A stretch of 64,000 nt of DNA from Paraescarpia echinospica (taxonomy: Eukaryota; Annelida; Polychaeta; Sabellida; Siboglinidae): contig CM034543.1 in NCBI GenBank assembly GCA_020002185.1, positions 1,541,033-1,605,032 of the forward strand, given 5' to 3'. Each line of letters starts with the position of its first letter. The first letter of the stretch is position 1. The translations under genes and the position numbers were made by a program. This document shows positions 1 through 10,290 of this stretch, in pieces. The notes below the pieces were generated by a model. The model saw only the letters and a program-made list of their open reading frames with translations. It searched no databases and was not told the origin of the DNA.

Positions 1-1308
1 GGTCACTCACTCGTAGTAGCAAGTAGAGGATTCATGTCACGGTCACTCACTCGTAGCAGCAAATAGAGCCTTCATGTCAACACCATTGACTCGTAGCAGC
101 AAGTAGAGGCTTCATGTCACCACCACTCACTCGTAGCAGTAAGTAGTCTTCATGTTACCGCCACTCACTCGTGGTAGCAAGTAGAGTCTTCATGATGCCG
201 CCACTCACTCGTAATAGCAAGCAGAGGCTTCATGTCACCGCCACTCACTCGTAGTGGCAAGTAGAGGATTCATGTCACGGTCACTCACTCGTAGTAGCAA
301 GTAGAGGATTCATGTCACGGTCACTCACTCGTAGCAGCAAATAGAGCCTTCATGTCAACACCATTTACTCGTAGCAGCAAGTAGAGGCTTCATGTCACCA
401 CCACTCACTCGTAGCAGTAAGTAGTCTTCATGTTACCGCCACTCACTCGTGGTAGCAAGTAGAGTCTTCATGATGCCGCCACTCACTCGTAATAGCAAGT
501 AGAGTCTTCATGTCACCGCCACTCACTCGCAGCAGCAAGTAGAGGCTTCACATCACCATTATTCACTCGTAGCGGCAAGTATAGGCTTCATGTCGCCGCC
601 ACTCACTCGTAGCGGCAAGTGTACGCTTTATGTCGCCGCCACTCACTCGTAGCGGCAAGTATAGGCTTCACATCACCATTATTCACTCGTAGAGGCAAGT
701 AGTGGCTTCATGTCATCACCACTCACTCATAGCAGCAAGTAGAGGCTTCATGTCATCACCACTCACTCGTAGCAGCAAGTAGAGGCTTCATGTCATCACC
801 GCTCACTCATAGCAGCAAGTAGAGGCTTCATGTCATCACTACTCACTCGTAGCAGCAAGTAGAGGCTTCATGTCATCACCACTCACTCATAGCAGTAGAG
901 GCTTCACGTCACTATTACTCACTCATAGTAGCAATAGAGGCTTCATGTCATCACCACTCACTCATAGCAGCAAGTAGAGGCTTCATGCCACCACCGCTCG
1001 CTCGTAGCAGTAGAGGCTTCACGTCACTATTACTCACTCATAGTAGCAATAGAGGCTTCGTGCCACCGCCACTCACTCATAGGTGCAAGTAGATGCCTTA
1101 TGTTACCGCCACTCACTCGTAACAGCAAGTTGAAGCTTCATATCACCCCCACCCATTCGTAGCAACAAGTAGAATCTTCATGTCACCGCCACTCACTCGT
1201 AGTAGCAAGTAGAGGTTTCAACTTAACGCCGCCCACTCGTAGCAGTAAGTAGAGGAATCATGTCACGGTCACTCGCTCGTAGTAGCAAGTAGAGTCTTCA
1301 TGTCAACA
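1..1308. repeat. 40-bp tandem array (minisatellite), runs off left edge
   Basis: About 33 imperfect copies of a roughly 40-bp unit whose core reads CACTCACTCGTAG followed by an AAGTAGAGGCTTCATGTCAC-type half. Some copies are shortened to about 32-38 bp. A block beginning at position 1 recurs at 279 with the same ordered variants, so a higher-order period of about 278 bp (seven monomers) is visible at the left. The right edge dissolves into AT-rich DNA at about 1308. No reading frame is conserved across units. Confidence 0.95.
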
Positions 1309-1617
1309 TCTTTATTGCGTGATTTTCAATGCGCACATACACTCTAGCAATATATAAAATAAAACAAATATATAAAAATCACAAGAGTATGTTTTATTTA
1401 GGAAATAATAATAAATTACTACATATAATTATCAAACACAAATATACAAGAATTTATAAATTTACCAATTGTAGAAAAAAGAAACTAATAAAGATAATAA
1501 TGTAGATATAAATAAATTAAATAATGAATAAAAACGTTTACAAATAACATTTAGATATTGATGAAGGCTTGTGCTCGTGGTTTAAATGCTCAAAATGTGG
1601 GTGTGTGCTGTCCCTAC
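1309..1617. other. AT-rich stretch without recognised gene
   Basis: Strongly AT-rich DNA between the 40-bp array and the EGF-like exon. It would be intron or downstream flank of the minus-strand gene. No exon, polyadenylation site that can be tied to the gene, or RNA gene was recognised. Confidence 0.5.
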
Positions 1618-1776
1618 CTTCCGTACAGCGCTCTCCACTGTATCCGGCCGGACATACGCATTCAAAGCAATCACTATGTGGTTGTGATGACTTCAAACAA
1701 GTCATCCCATTATCGCTCACTATCGCCAGACAAATGCCGCCGTTGCTGCACGTGTCCAACTCACAAGGGTTTGGGT
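1618..1776 (-). CDS. Exon encoding an EGF-like domain (partial gene)
   Basis: The minus-strand frame encodes about 53 residues with an EGF pattern: Cys in NPC, DTC and SNGGIC, then a CVCPAGYSGERC end. This is the usual C-x-C-x2-G-[YF]-x-G-x2-C signature. The C3-C4 loop is long and holds two extra cysteines (MTC, SDC), giving eight in all. The exon edges are the best splice signals: a pyrimidine-containing acceptor ending CCGCAG just before 1776, and a donor GTAGGG just after 1618. Both boundaries are phase 1 and the length is 159 bp, so the exon is symmetric (1-1), as is common for shuffled extracellular modules. Such domains act in secreted or membrane proteins, but the partner and pathway cannot be told. 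It probably follows the exon at 2424-2666 in the same gene. No signal peptide, first exon or last exon was found. Confidence 0.72.
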
Positions 1777-1799
1777 CTGCGGAAGAACCATACGTCGAC

Positions 1800-1801
<2 letters not shown>

Positions 1802-1832
<31 letters not shown>
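1802..1832. repeat. (AT)n microsatellite
   Basis: About 15 uninterrupted AT dinucleotides immediately upstream (on the minus strand) of the EGF exon acceptor, inside the inferred intron. The acceptor pyrimidine tract lies between this repeat and the exon. Confidence 0.95.
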
Positions 1833-1837
<5 letters not shown>

Positions 1838-2033
1838 CTTCCTTATTTAGGAATTCTACACCAGTTTGTTGCAGAATTTTTTTTTTTTAATTCTTATTAC
1901 TAGCAGTATTTTAATACATTATTATTACTATTATATCTTTTGAAGCGCCACGAACAAATTTGGATCTGGCGCTAAATAAAATAAAATATATTATTATTAT
2001 ATTCGCTATATCTATTATTATCATCATTATATT

Positions 2034-2037
2034 TATT

Positions 2038-2069
<32 letters not shown>

Positions 2070-2163
2070 CACCATCACCATCATCATCACCATCACCATC
2101 ACCACCACCATCATCATCATCATCATCATCACCATCATAATTATCATCATCATCATAATCATC

Positions 2164-2195
<32 letters not shown>

Positions 2196-2220
2196 CATCA
2201 TCATCACCATCATCACCATC

Positions 2221-2252
<32 letters not shown>

Positions 2253-2376
2253 CATCACCATCACCATCATCATAATAATAATAATAATCATCATCATCAT
2301 CGTCATCATCACCATCATCATCATCATAATCATCATCATCATCATCACCATCATCATCATCATCCTCATCACCGTA
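2034..2376. repeat. (ATC)n / (GAT)n trinucleotide microsatellite
   Basis: About 340 bp of CAT/CAC trinucleotides with scattered ATA and CCT variants. It reads as poly-Asp, poly-Ile or poly-Met depending on frame, and lies in the inferred intron between the two minus-strand exons. An open frame runs from the upstream exon through the donor site into the poly-Asp stretch, but the GTAAGT donor at 2423 makes read-through unlikely. Confidence 0.95.
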
Positions 2377-2423
2377 AATATTATTTAAGAAATGACCTTC
2401 CCCTCTCCACCAGTGCGACTTAC

Positions 2424-2666
2424 CGGCGAGTATGAAGACGTTGTAGCTGTGGTAGACGGGCGTCAGTTGGACATCGCCGTCCGTGCACTCCTGCACGATG
2501 CAGTCTCCGTCTCGGTAACTGAAGACATTGGCGGAGAGACTGCAGGCGTGCTGGTGGCACGAGTGGACCGAAGTGACACGTGACCGGTCGGTGTGGAGAC
2601 ACCAGGACACTTTGCCCTGCGACTCCGGGCTGATGAGAGCGAACGACACTGACGGGTCGTCGCAGC
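2424..2666 (-). CDS. Exon encoding a cysteine-rich extracellular domain (PAN/MANSC-like?)
   Basis: A 243-bp minus-strand exon encoding about 81 residues. The acceptor is a good CTCCTTCAG just before 2666 and the donor is a consensus GTAAGT starting at 2423. Both boundaries are phase 1, matching the EGF exon downstream. Six cysteines are seen: one near the start (CDDPS), then WC, HSC, HAC, DGDC and QEC. After them comes a hydrophobic end, YHSYNVFILAG. The closely spaced central cysteines and the FSYRDGDC segment recall PAN/apple- or MANSC-type modules, but the family is not certain. With the EGF exon it suggests a secreted or membrane mosaic protein. Its 5' partner exons were not identified in the window. 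Confidence 0.62.
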
Positions 2667-2707
2667 CTGAAGGAGAACGAGGCGTTACAGCCTAGTTGAC
2701 GACGGAT

Positions 2708-2788
2708 TGGCGGGCGGGCGGGCGGGCGGGCGGGCGGGCGGGCGGGCGGGCGGGCGGGCGGGCGGGCGGGCGGGCGGGCGGGCGGGCG
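2708..2788. repeat. (GGCG)n tetranucleotide microsatellite
   Basis: About 20 near-perfect copies of a GC-only tetranucleotide, just upstream of the minus-strand cysteine-rich exon. G runs every fourth base could favour G-quadruplex-like structure on the + strand. Confidence 0.95.
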
Positions 2789-2885
2789 GACTCACACACT
2801 CACCCACATACAGCGCGTGCACGGCGCATGCACAGACGCACAGACGGAATTATTGACGAACGAACGAAAGGAAGAAAGGGACGAA

Positions 2886-3395
2886 TTGAGGATGTAGAAG
2901 GCAAGAAGGGATAGATGAAAGTAGGGAGGAAGGGGGATAACGGAATGGAAGAAAGTAGGTAGGAAGGGGGATAACGAAATGGAAGAAAGTAGGGAGGAAG
3001 GGGGATAACGGAATGGACGAAAGTAGGAAGGAACGGGGATAAAGTATGGAAGAAACTAGGGAGGAAGGGGGATAAATGAATGGAAGAAAGTAGGGAGGAA
3101 GGGGGATAACGGCGTGGAAGAAAGTAGGGAGGAAGGGGATAACGGAATGGAAAAAAGTATGGAGGAAGGGAGATAACGGAATGGAAAAATTAGGGAGGCA
3201 GAGGGATAACGGAATAGAAGAAAGTAGGGAGGAAGGGGGATAACGGAATGGAAGAAAGTAGGGACGAAGTGGGATAACGGAATGGTAGAAAGTAGGGAGG
3301 AAGGGGGATAATGGAATGGAAGAAAATAGGGAGGAAGGGGGATAACGGCATGTAGGAAAGGGAATGGGGATAACGGAATGGAGGAAAGGGAATTG
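2886..3395. repeat. 34-bp purine-rich minisatellite
   Basis: About 15 copies of a unit of roughly 34 bp built around GGAAGAAAGTAGGGAGGAAG followed by GGGGATAACGGAAT. The + strand is almost wholly purine in long stretches. Several copies have 1-10 base indels. The minus-strand open frames here (Pro/Ser/Phe repeats) are repeat by-products. Confidence 0.95.
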
Positions 3396-3488
3396 GGTTA
3401 GCCGACGCCACACAAAGGCCTCCGTGAATCGGCTTATAGCTGAAAGAATTCTAGTATCTCACTGAGGTAGTCTAAAGGTGTCATTTTC
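3396..3488. other. Short spacer between two arrays
   Basis: Non-repetitive sequence separating the 34-bp minisatellite from the long GT array. No coding or RNA feature seen. Confidence 0.5.
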
Positions 3489-3641
3489 ATTGTGTGTATG
3501 TGTATGTGTATGTGTGTGCGTGTGTGTTTGTGTGTTTGTGTGTTTGTGTGTGCATGTGTTTGTGTGTGTGTGTGTGTTTGTGCGTGTGTTGTGTGTGTGT
3601 TTGTGTGTGTGGTGTGTGTGTATGTGTGTGTTTGTATGTAT

Positions 3642-3697
<56 letters not shown>

Positions 3698-3856
3698 AGT
3701 GGTTGTGTGTGTGTGTGTGTGTGTGTTTGTTTGTATGTGTGTTTGTATGTGTGTCTGTGTGTCTGTGTGTCTGTGTGTGTATATGTGTCTGTGTGTCTGT
3801 GTGTATGTGTGTCTGTGTGTCTGTGTGCCTGTGTGTCTGTGTGTCTGTGTGTCTGT

Positions 3857-3943
<87 letters not shown>

Positions 3944-4080
3944 TGTGTGTCTATGTGTCTGTGTGTCTGTGTGTATGTGTGTCTGTGTGTCTGTGTGTCT
4001 GTGTGTCTGTGTGTCTGTGTGTCTGTGTGTCTGTGTGTCTGTGTGTGTATCTGCGTGCGTGCGTGCGTGCGCGTGTATGT
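3489..4080. repeat. Long (GT)n array with internal variant blocks
   Basis: About 590 bp of alternating GT, with pure stretches at about 3645-3692 and 3866-3942. The remainder is GT interspersed with TGTTTG, TGTATG and, especially, TGTGTCTG octamers. The block at about 3945-4045 is a higher-order TGTGTCTG repeat. Alternating purine-pyrimidine sequence of this length is Z-DNA-prone. Confidence 0.95.
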
Positions 4081-4368
4081 GTGGGTGCGTGTGTTTGAGT
4101 GTGCTCGTGCGTGCGTTCGTGCATGGAAGGAAGCCTTTGTTTTATTGAGAGTACAACTTGTTTACATGGACTAATGCAAACATATAGCAACGTACTTCAC
4201 CAGCGACGTACGCGCAGGTAAACGTCCTTTTTAGTAGGAACTGATAAATTACAAATACTCACTTTGTAATGTCGCTATATGTGGAAGCGAGATGAGCATG
4301 CCTAAAATAAAAATAAAAATTAATTGGGAGATATCATGTGCTAAGTCGGTTTCCAACGGACACTGACA

Positions 4369-4465
4369 CGCACACATGCACACACACACACACACACGCA
4401 GACACGTACGCATGCACACACACGCACACACACGCACACGCGTGTGCACGCACTCACACACACAC
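4369..4465. repeat. (CA)n-rich microsatellite
   Basis: Interrupted CA dinucleotides with CACG and CATG variants. The strand bias is opposite to the GT array 300 bp to the left, so the two form a potential long-range inverted repeat. Confidence 0.9.
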
Positions 4466-6116
4466 ATATACTAATGTTGCATTCACACAGAACGTAAGCG
4501 GTTTAACTGAGCGACTTAACTTCACGTGAATGACAATTGCGTAACCTGGAACAATTGTAGAAATGACGCGTGGCGTTCCGAACAATTGTACGTCATAAAC
4601 CAGTTTAAAGCTAAGTCTCTTCAGATTTGCCGTGATCACACGACATTATATATAATATGATTACAACCGATGTTACGCAACAACAACATTAATCATAACG
4701 CGTGCACTGGCATTCTGATCACATGATACTCTTTCATGTACATCCAGTTATTTGGTGCACATCATAGTGATGTCAAGCAATAGCGATGTCAAGCAACAGT
4801 GATGCCTTCTTAAACAACATTAATATAGCTTCTATCACAAACAAATAGTAGTCTAGGAGCTATAGCGTAAATAGTACAAGACAGATTCTTTTCAGGAAAG
4901 TTGCAAAATACCACATTGAACAACATATCAAATGTCCCCAAGTTTCCCCAGTGTGCGGACGGCACAACAAGTCTGGCAACCTCGGTAGGCTACCATTATT
5001 ATAGACAATGGGCCATTGTGGCATTGAATTAATTTGGTTGTTAGATTAACAATTGGCAACTTACTAACTTTGGCAACAAACCGAAGTAGGCCGCGCAAAG
5101 ACGTAAACAAACAGGCGTTAAGTGGGCGCTTGTCGTGTCACGAAGTTGTAGTTTGTATTGTTATAATTATAGTTGTTGTTTAGAATTTGTTTGGCGGGTG
5201 GGGTGAGAGACGGGGTAATGGCAAGTATTTGTTTGGCGGTTGGGGTGAGAGACGGGGTAATGACAAGTATTTCCCAACAAATATGCTGTCTTGACGGCGC
5301 ATCGTTTTAGCAATATCTACAAAAGTTCACAACCTGGACAGGGTAGAATGGGTTGCTGAGACGTTGAAATATAAATATTTGATGTATATTCATGATAATA
5401 GTATTGTGTTTCCTATAGTTTAACATACTGAAAATAAGAATTTGAATGCCTACATTGTGGTTGTCACAAAGTGGTTTGTACAGAATTTAATCAGGCTTTA
5501 GAACTGTGGTTTTGTATACAAAGTATGGTTGATGGGATGGTGCTGCCATCTCTGGTATGTATTATCGCGGAGGTATACGCTGGTGCCCTCTGGCGATTAA
5601 GGCGTGTAACGTTTTAACTGCCGACGAGTCAGATTTAATTTATTTCATTTGTAGCGTACACCACTAATTCTACGGTTAGGTATATCAAATTTGGTACCTG
5701 TAGAAATTATTTAACATGACTGGTAATATGGTGACCTGTCAAACTACTTATGTTGCGGTTATAAGAAGATTATATTATGAACTTATAAAAGTTGTTTACA
5801 GAAATGTAGGTGTGAAAAACACTAGGGTCACACCTAGCTTATGAATAGAGTGCGTGTTTTATTAAAATTATGGATTAATTCATGAGAGTTGGAATGTACG
5901 ATGAATATTGTGGTATCCGGATCGATACAGGGAATCCAGTGATATTAATTATGTAAGTAATTCACGTAAGTTAAAGATTGAATGAGCACTTATATAGCCA
6001 TACGTTTAGCTCGCAAAATCTATTTTAAATTCAGCGAGTTGAATGGATTGCTTCGAAGTGTGAATGGTTTCGGGAGCCAGTTTTTGAAGCGACTTTAATT
6101 TGTATTAAGTGTTGTA
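4466..6116. other. Unrecognised single-copy-looking DNA
   Basis: No exon with convincing splice sites and protein similarity, no RNA gene and no mobile-element protein was recognised. The only internal structure noted is the two-copy repeat at 5189-5272. Confidence 0.4.
5189..5272. repeat. Two-copy 42-bp direct repeat
   Basis: Two adjacent 42-bp copies beginning GTTTGGCGG and ending CAAGTATTT, at 5189-5230 and 5231-5272, differing at about two positions. A recent tandem duplication. Confidence 0.9.
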
Positions 6117-6205
6117 ATTGGTCAGATTAAGTGTTGTAATTGGTCAGACTAACTTCCGGTCGTCAAGCTATATAAGGGCCGGACGGCCATTCGTGGCCAG
6201 ACAAA
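6117..6205 (+). promoter_or_regulatory. Candidate RNA polymerase II promoter (paired inverted CCAAT boxes plus TATA)
   Basis: Two ATTGG motifs (inverted CCAAT boxes) at 6117-6121 and 6139-6143 lie in a 22-bp duplicated segment. They are followed by TATATAAGG at 6169-6177. The spacing from TATA predicts initiation near 6200. The arrangement is typical of polymerase II or LTR promoters. Neither an LTR partner nor a confident protein-coding exon downstream was found, so it could belong to an unannotated gene or to a degraded LTR element. Confidence 0.4.
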
Positions 6206-6721
6206 CATTTGAGCAGAAGAAAGTGTTGCACTCTCGTCTCCAGGAATTGGGCTGAAACGTGTGTCCGCCCAACGCCTGTAGTAAATACTTCTACGATTTC
6301 AACAGTACTGATTAGTTGTGAGACGCTGCACTTCTCACGCGTTGAAGAAGACTGAGCGATAACCGACTGCAGTTCCGTTTTGATGTGATCTTCGAATGCA
6401 AGGCCACCACCGTTTCGTCTGCTAGCTGTCGTAACAAAGACTCCGTGACAGACCTTCTAGACATCGCCGATGTCGTGACATCGTTTCCGTGTTGTCGCCT
6501 GTTGATTCGCGTGGGATCGACAAGGCAAATCTACCGTCTACTTAATAGCCCGAGTCGCCTGCTTTCATCTACGTGAATTCGTTCGCCGAACGCCGAGCGA
6601 CTTTCGACTTCGTCCAGACATCTCGCCGAACGCGACCGATGCGAACGTTGACATTCACACATCACGAGACATTCATTGGTTACAGTTCATAGACTTTACA
6701 ACGGTGTATACCCGTCTTCAT
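6198..6721 (+). other. Possible transcribed leader exon ending at a consensus splice donor
   Basis: GC-balanced sequence downstream of the candidate promoter, ending at a GTAAGT donor consensus (6722-6727). A 63-codon open frame lies within it (6385-6576) but starts at a non-ATG codon and resembles nothing known. If the promoter is real this would be a long 5' untranslated exon. No acceptor or coding exon could be assigned downstream. Confidence 0.2.
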
Positions 6722-6727
6722 GTAAGT

Positions 6728-7115
6728 GACCAGCTGTTTAAATTGTCTCCCATGTAATTTCGTATTTGGATGCATACTCGTCGTGTACAATGTATGATGT
6801 TATAAATATAATGTCATAGCAGAGTAACCGTTGGCCAACTATCACTGAACCGCTTTTGTTTATTGTTGATGTATTAAATGGGAATGCCAGTTGGCTTCTC
6901 GTACATACATATCTGATGTCACGTTATGTCTCTCGTTCACTCCGAATCCTAGTGCACCTGAACCTATAACTTGCTATGTCAAATCGGGTACCGCCAATTT
7001 ATTAATACTTACACTCGATTTTGTGACAGTGGTCTGAATCAAGCAAGTCCAAAATGTATTAATTACTATTAAAACGGTGTTATTATATCTTATGAAAACG
7101 TAACAACTCAGGCGT
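6728..7115. other. Unrecognised sequence
   Basis: No recognisable gene, RNA or repeat. Would be intron if the upstream candidate leader is real. Confidence 0.4.
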
Positions 7116-7119
7116 CGTA

Positions 7120-7492
7120 ACCGGGGGTGGAGGTGGCTTCGGGGCTGAACCCCCAATGTCTTTGATGTAGGTTGGAGACAGAAGTAGCCCTCCAAAATTT
7201 TGGGAAGAGGGTGCATCTTGGGGTGCAACTGGAGGTTTTGGTGAGGGTCGAAGGGGTGCAAATGGAGGGCTTTTTTACCCTCAAGGGGTGCAACTAGAGG
7301 TTTTGACTGAACCTGATGTGGTTTTGGAGAGCTTTAACAGGGTGCATTTAGAGGTTTTGGTGAGCCTGAAGGGTGTATGTGTAAATTGAAGATTGATGAG
7401 AGCCTCAAAGTGGGGGTATTTAGAGAGCCCCAGGGGAGGTGCAATTGGAGGTTTTTGGAGAGCCTAACTGGAACGTGCAGTTGGACGCCCCA
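7120..7492. repeat. Degenerate minisatellite related to the 63-bp MITE repeat
   Basis: About eight diverged units of 30-45 bp built on GGGTGCAACTGGAGGTTTTG, with GAGCCT and GAAGG elements in between. The motif GGTGCAATTGG...TTTGGAGAGCCT near 7438-7466 matches, on the reverse strand, the unit of the 63-bp array at 11598-12460. This looks like an older relative of the same repeat family. Confidence 0.6.
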
Positions 7493-8165
7493 CTGATAAG
7501 TTTTAAAAGGGAATGGATACAAAAAATATATAAACAGAAATAGGTAATTGAAAGCACGCGTGCCGAAGATCGGTCAGACGGTAACTCGTTGCCTTCGTGT
7601 GACCCGTTGCCCTAAACACCATGCAACACATGTGATATTTATACGTGGGAAAGTATGTGCTTACTGGCTGTATTGATGGGTATCTCTCTAAGGAGAATGT
7701 GGTTAAATTATGATATGCCAACGGCAACATGTATAGCACATTCAGCCATAATTACGATACATTAGAGTGTTATACAAAGAGCCCCCTTCGTCATGTTAGG
7801 GCTGTAACGATCAATCGAAGCATCAACGAAACGCGATACTTTTTTCCGACACAATACTCCGGTAGTGCTTAGCGATCCATGTCTTCAAGCAGTTACCTTA
7901 TGATAGATGATATAATAGCTAGAGACTGACATTCGCAGGGGAATAAAAAGGGGCGAACGCGTGGAGGAAAGTGTACAGAGGGGCGATAGATCACATATAT
8001 CTTGAAATTGCATTGTTAATTTGTTTCACTAGCATACCTGTGTGGCGTAGATACCTTTACGAAGACTAATAAACAAGAGGTGAGAGCCCAGGTTTGCGAA
8101 AACAACATGCACAGAAAAATTGCGGGACAGAAGAGAATATACAAAAGAAGAAGGAGGAAGGACGT
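7493..8165. other. Unrecognised sequence
   Basis: No supported gene. Open frames on both strands here lack similarity to known domains and convincing splice sites. Confidence 0.4.
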
Positions 8166-8169
8166 TGGT

Positions 8170-8368
8170 GGGGGGACACGTACAGCGAATGGAGGAAGAA
8201 CGGTTATAGGAGAAAGCAGCTGCTTGTCGCGTGGAAGATAAAAGGAGACGAGGACGACCAAGACGGCTGTGGGAGGATTGTGTAAGGAGAGATGTCGAGT
8301 GATTGGGAGAGGAGTGAAGGAGCGCGACAGACAGAAAGGAGTGTTGACGGTTGATGAAGTCAACATCG
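8170..8368 (+). pseudogene. LINE ORF2 C-terminal tail remnant
   Basis: One + strand frame reads GGHVQRMEEERL, then a basic RRRGRPRRLWEDCVRRDVE segment, and further on SATDRKEC and RLMKSTS. This is the G-H-x2-R-M ... RGRPxxxWxDCVxxD ... A-x-DR motif string at the C-terminal end of many non-LTR retrotransposon ORFs. Four in-frame stops (after RL, after DVE, after GEE and after KEC) show it is dead. No reverse transcriptase core lies upstream, so it is a 5'-truncated insertion or a leftover of deletion. Confidence 0.65.
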
Positions 8369-8855
8369 TAAGAATAGTTGAAAAAAGACATAAATGGAGG
8401 AGCAATATCGATGGCAGCTCCCCCATCGCGATGGACGGACAGAGAGGAATAATAAATTAACAACATCAATGTGTGATCAATGAGAACGTGTGTAAAACTT
8501 GCATGCAGAACACGAAAGAGTAACCAAACCAGCGCCGTTCGTAGATTTATACGTGATTATGACGTCACGCCAGCTTCGAGTATAGCAGTCGGTGTCGGTT
8601 GGTGAAGCATATACTCTGCAGCAGGCTTGAATCTGGTCTGGTCTGGTTTTTTTGGGTCTGGTCGGGCGAAACGTGTCGATGTATCTCGGCCTTTACCGAC
8701 ACCTGATGCAAATGCATATTTTATCCCACGGCTTTTCAATTTCATACACCATTTGGCATAAATGATTCATCTCTCCCGTATCTGGTACGGACGAGTCGAA
8801 CAATAGTGGACAATTCGAACAGTCACTCATGACTCTTGACGACCCACTCAAAGTA
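8369..8855. other. Unrecognised sequence
   Basis: Includes a short CTGGTCTGG-rich tract near 8633-8665. No gene recognised. Confidence 0.4.
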
Positions 8856-8902
8856 GCCTGGTGACCCAATTTTGGGTCGCGACCCAGGGGTTAAAACCGG
8901 AT
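8856..8902. mobile_element. Possible hAT-type terminal sequence remnant
   Basis: Contains the 12-bp perfect palindrome GGGTCGCGACCC (8874-8885) followed by CAGGGGTTAAAACC and preceded by GTGACCCAATTTT. On the minus strand this resembles the GGTT...GGGTCGCGACCC starts common in hAT-family DNA transposon ends. No transposase frame or partner terminus was found nearby, so the call rests on the short terminal motif alone. Confidence 0.3.
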
Positions 8903-9390
8903 GTTTAAAAATTACTTGAATCGCTATACGTACACAATGCATGTACATCTATTTAACATTACCTAAAATACACATTTTGATAAGCTTATGTATGTTTGTG
9001 CATCAAGCTGTACGGTAATGGAGTGAACCTTACGGGATGGATACAACGAGAATTAAATATAAAATGCTATAATAAGGATCTAGTAAGAACAATATAACGG
9101 AAAAATCGCGAAAAATATTCACTAGTCATTAGTGCGATACGTCGGTGAAAAAGAGTGTAATTATATTACAAATTAAACGGCACATTTATTGTATTAAATA
9201 ATTATTATTTTAGATCTTGCCATTTCTCAATAATATTGTGTTCGCGGTAGATTTTACTTTACAGCTTATAATGTAGTGCAAATAATGTTCTTTCTAAAAA
9301 AACTATCTATCAGTATGTATGTGTAATTTTTGTGTGACATAAATATCGTGATGCGACACAAATATCATGGTACGTATCGCATCGTTGTGT
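8903..9390. other. Unrecognised AT-rich sequence
   Basis: AT-rich, no supported gene or repeat unit. Confidence 0.4.
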
Positions 9391-9455
<65 letters not shown>

Positions 9456-9506
9456 GCGTGCGTGCATGTGTGCGTGCGTGAGTGCGTGCGTGCGTACGTG
9501 TGTGTG
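9391..9506. repeat. (GT)n followed by (GTGC)n microsatellite
   Basis: About 28 GT dinucleotides to roughly 9448, continuing into GTGC/GTGA tetranucleotides to about 9506. Confidence 0.95.
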
Positions 9507-9844
9507 GTGTAGACGATATACCATTGATGCTATGCTGCCACCTTCTTCCGGGGTGTAACAGATTAACAGAAGGCTGTCATTGCAATGTCACCAACCACCG
9601 ACTTTATGCCGAGTGTCCGCCATCCCAACAGAGAGATGCACTTTAACACATCGACGCATATGTTCGTGAGTTCAGGGGATGATTAACAAACAACAAACTT
9701 TTGTTCAACAAGGAAAAACTGAGGCGATAACGTTTCGGTCCACCAGCGTATGGGCGCCAATTATCGCCTCCGATCCCGTTGAAGATGTTTGTTCGCGATA
9801 TTGACGTTTACTTCGACAGCCAGTTATGAGTGTCGGCTTTAGTG

Positions 9845-10149
9845 CAGGGGCGGATCCAGACAGGGAAGTCGGGCGGGGTTGTTTCAAACTTGAGGCTCGC
9901 CAAAAATGCCATCACTTGAGGCTCTCCAAAGAACACCCATTGCACCCCACGCCTGAGGCTCGCCAAAAATACCAACACAATTGTACCCCCTATAAAGCTC
10001 GCCAAAATACCAACGCGTTTCTTTTTTTGCCAAAAGACATACCAACATTTGAAGATCTAGGGAAACGTCACGCAAAAGTTGGTATATTCCAAAGAAAATT
10101 CCACAAGTTGAAGAGGCATATGCCCCCAGGCCTCCCGGATCCGCGTCTG
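9845..10149. mobile_element. MITE-like DNA element, copy A (short core)
   Basis: The left end CAGGGGCGGATCCAGA (9845-9860) and right end CCCGGATCCGCGTCTG (10134-10149) form imperfect terminal inverted repeats matching at 12 of 16 positions. The core holds two to three copies of the CGCCAAAA...CCAAAGAACACC...GCACCCCACGCCTGAGG unit. There is no transposase frame, so it is non-autonomous. The superfamily cannot be settled from the ends. No clean target-site duplication is visible. Confidence 0.55.
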
Positions 10150-10194
10150 CTCGTGCCAAATGCTTGCCGTGGTGCATAGTTTTCTCTGTTTCCC

Positions 10195-10290
10195 ATCGCT
10201 AAAATACGTTAAGCCTGATATGACGTCTACGACAAGTAAGACGTCAGAGCACTTGTCTGTGACGTCATGACTAGACTGGCAAAGCAATCT
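10195..10290. promoter_or_regulatory. Cluster of CRE-like GACGTC sites
   Basis: Three GACGTC-containing sites lie within about 60 bp: ATGACGTCTA near 10219, AGACGTCAG near 10241 and a palindromic TGACGTCA at about 10260. The same cluster is present in duplicate copy B (about 12680-12730). TGACGTCA is the binding site of CREB/ATF proteins; function here is only a possibility. Confidence 0.25.

Noticed and set aside
1960..2388. Poly-Ile, poly-Met and poly-Asp frames
   Set aside because: Translations of the ATC microsatellite, on both strands.
2850..3413. 187-codon Pro/Ser/Phe-rich minus frame
   Set aside because: Translation of the 34-bp purine-rich minisatellite; no start context, domain or splice sites.
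3478..4174. Val/Cys and other dipeptide frames of about 200 codons
   Set aside because: Translations of the GT dinucleotide array.
3489..4465. Paired GT (3489-4080) and CA (4369-4465) tracts as a designed inverted repeat
   Set aside because: Both are simple repeats with independent interruptions; the complementarity follows from base composition alone.
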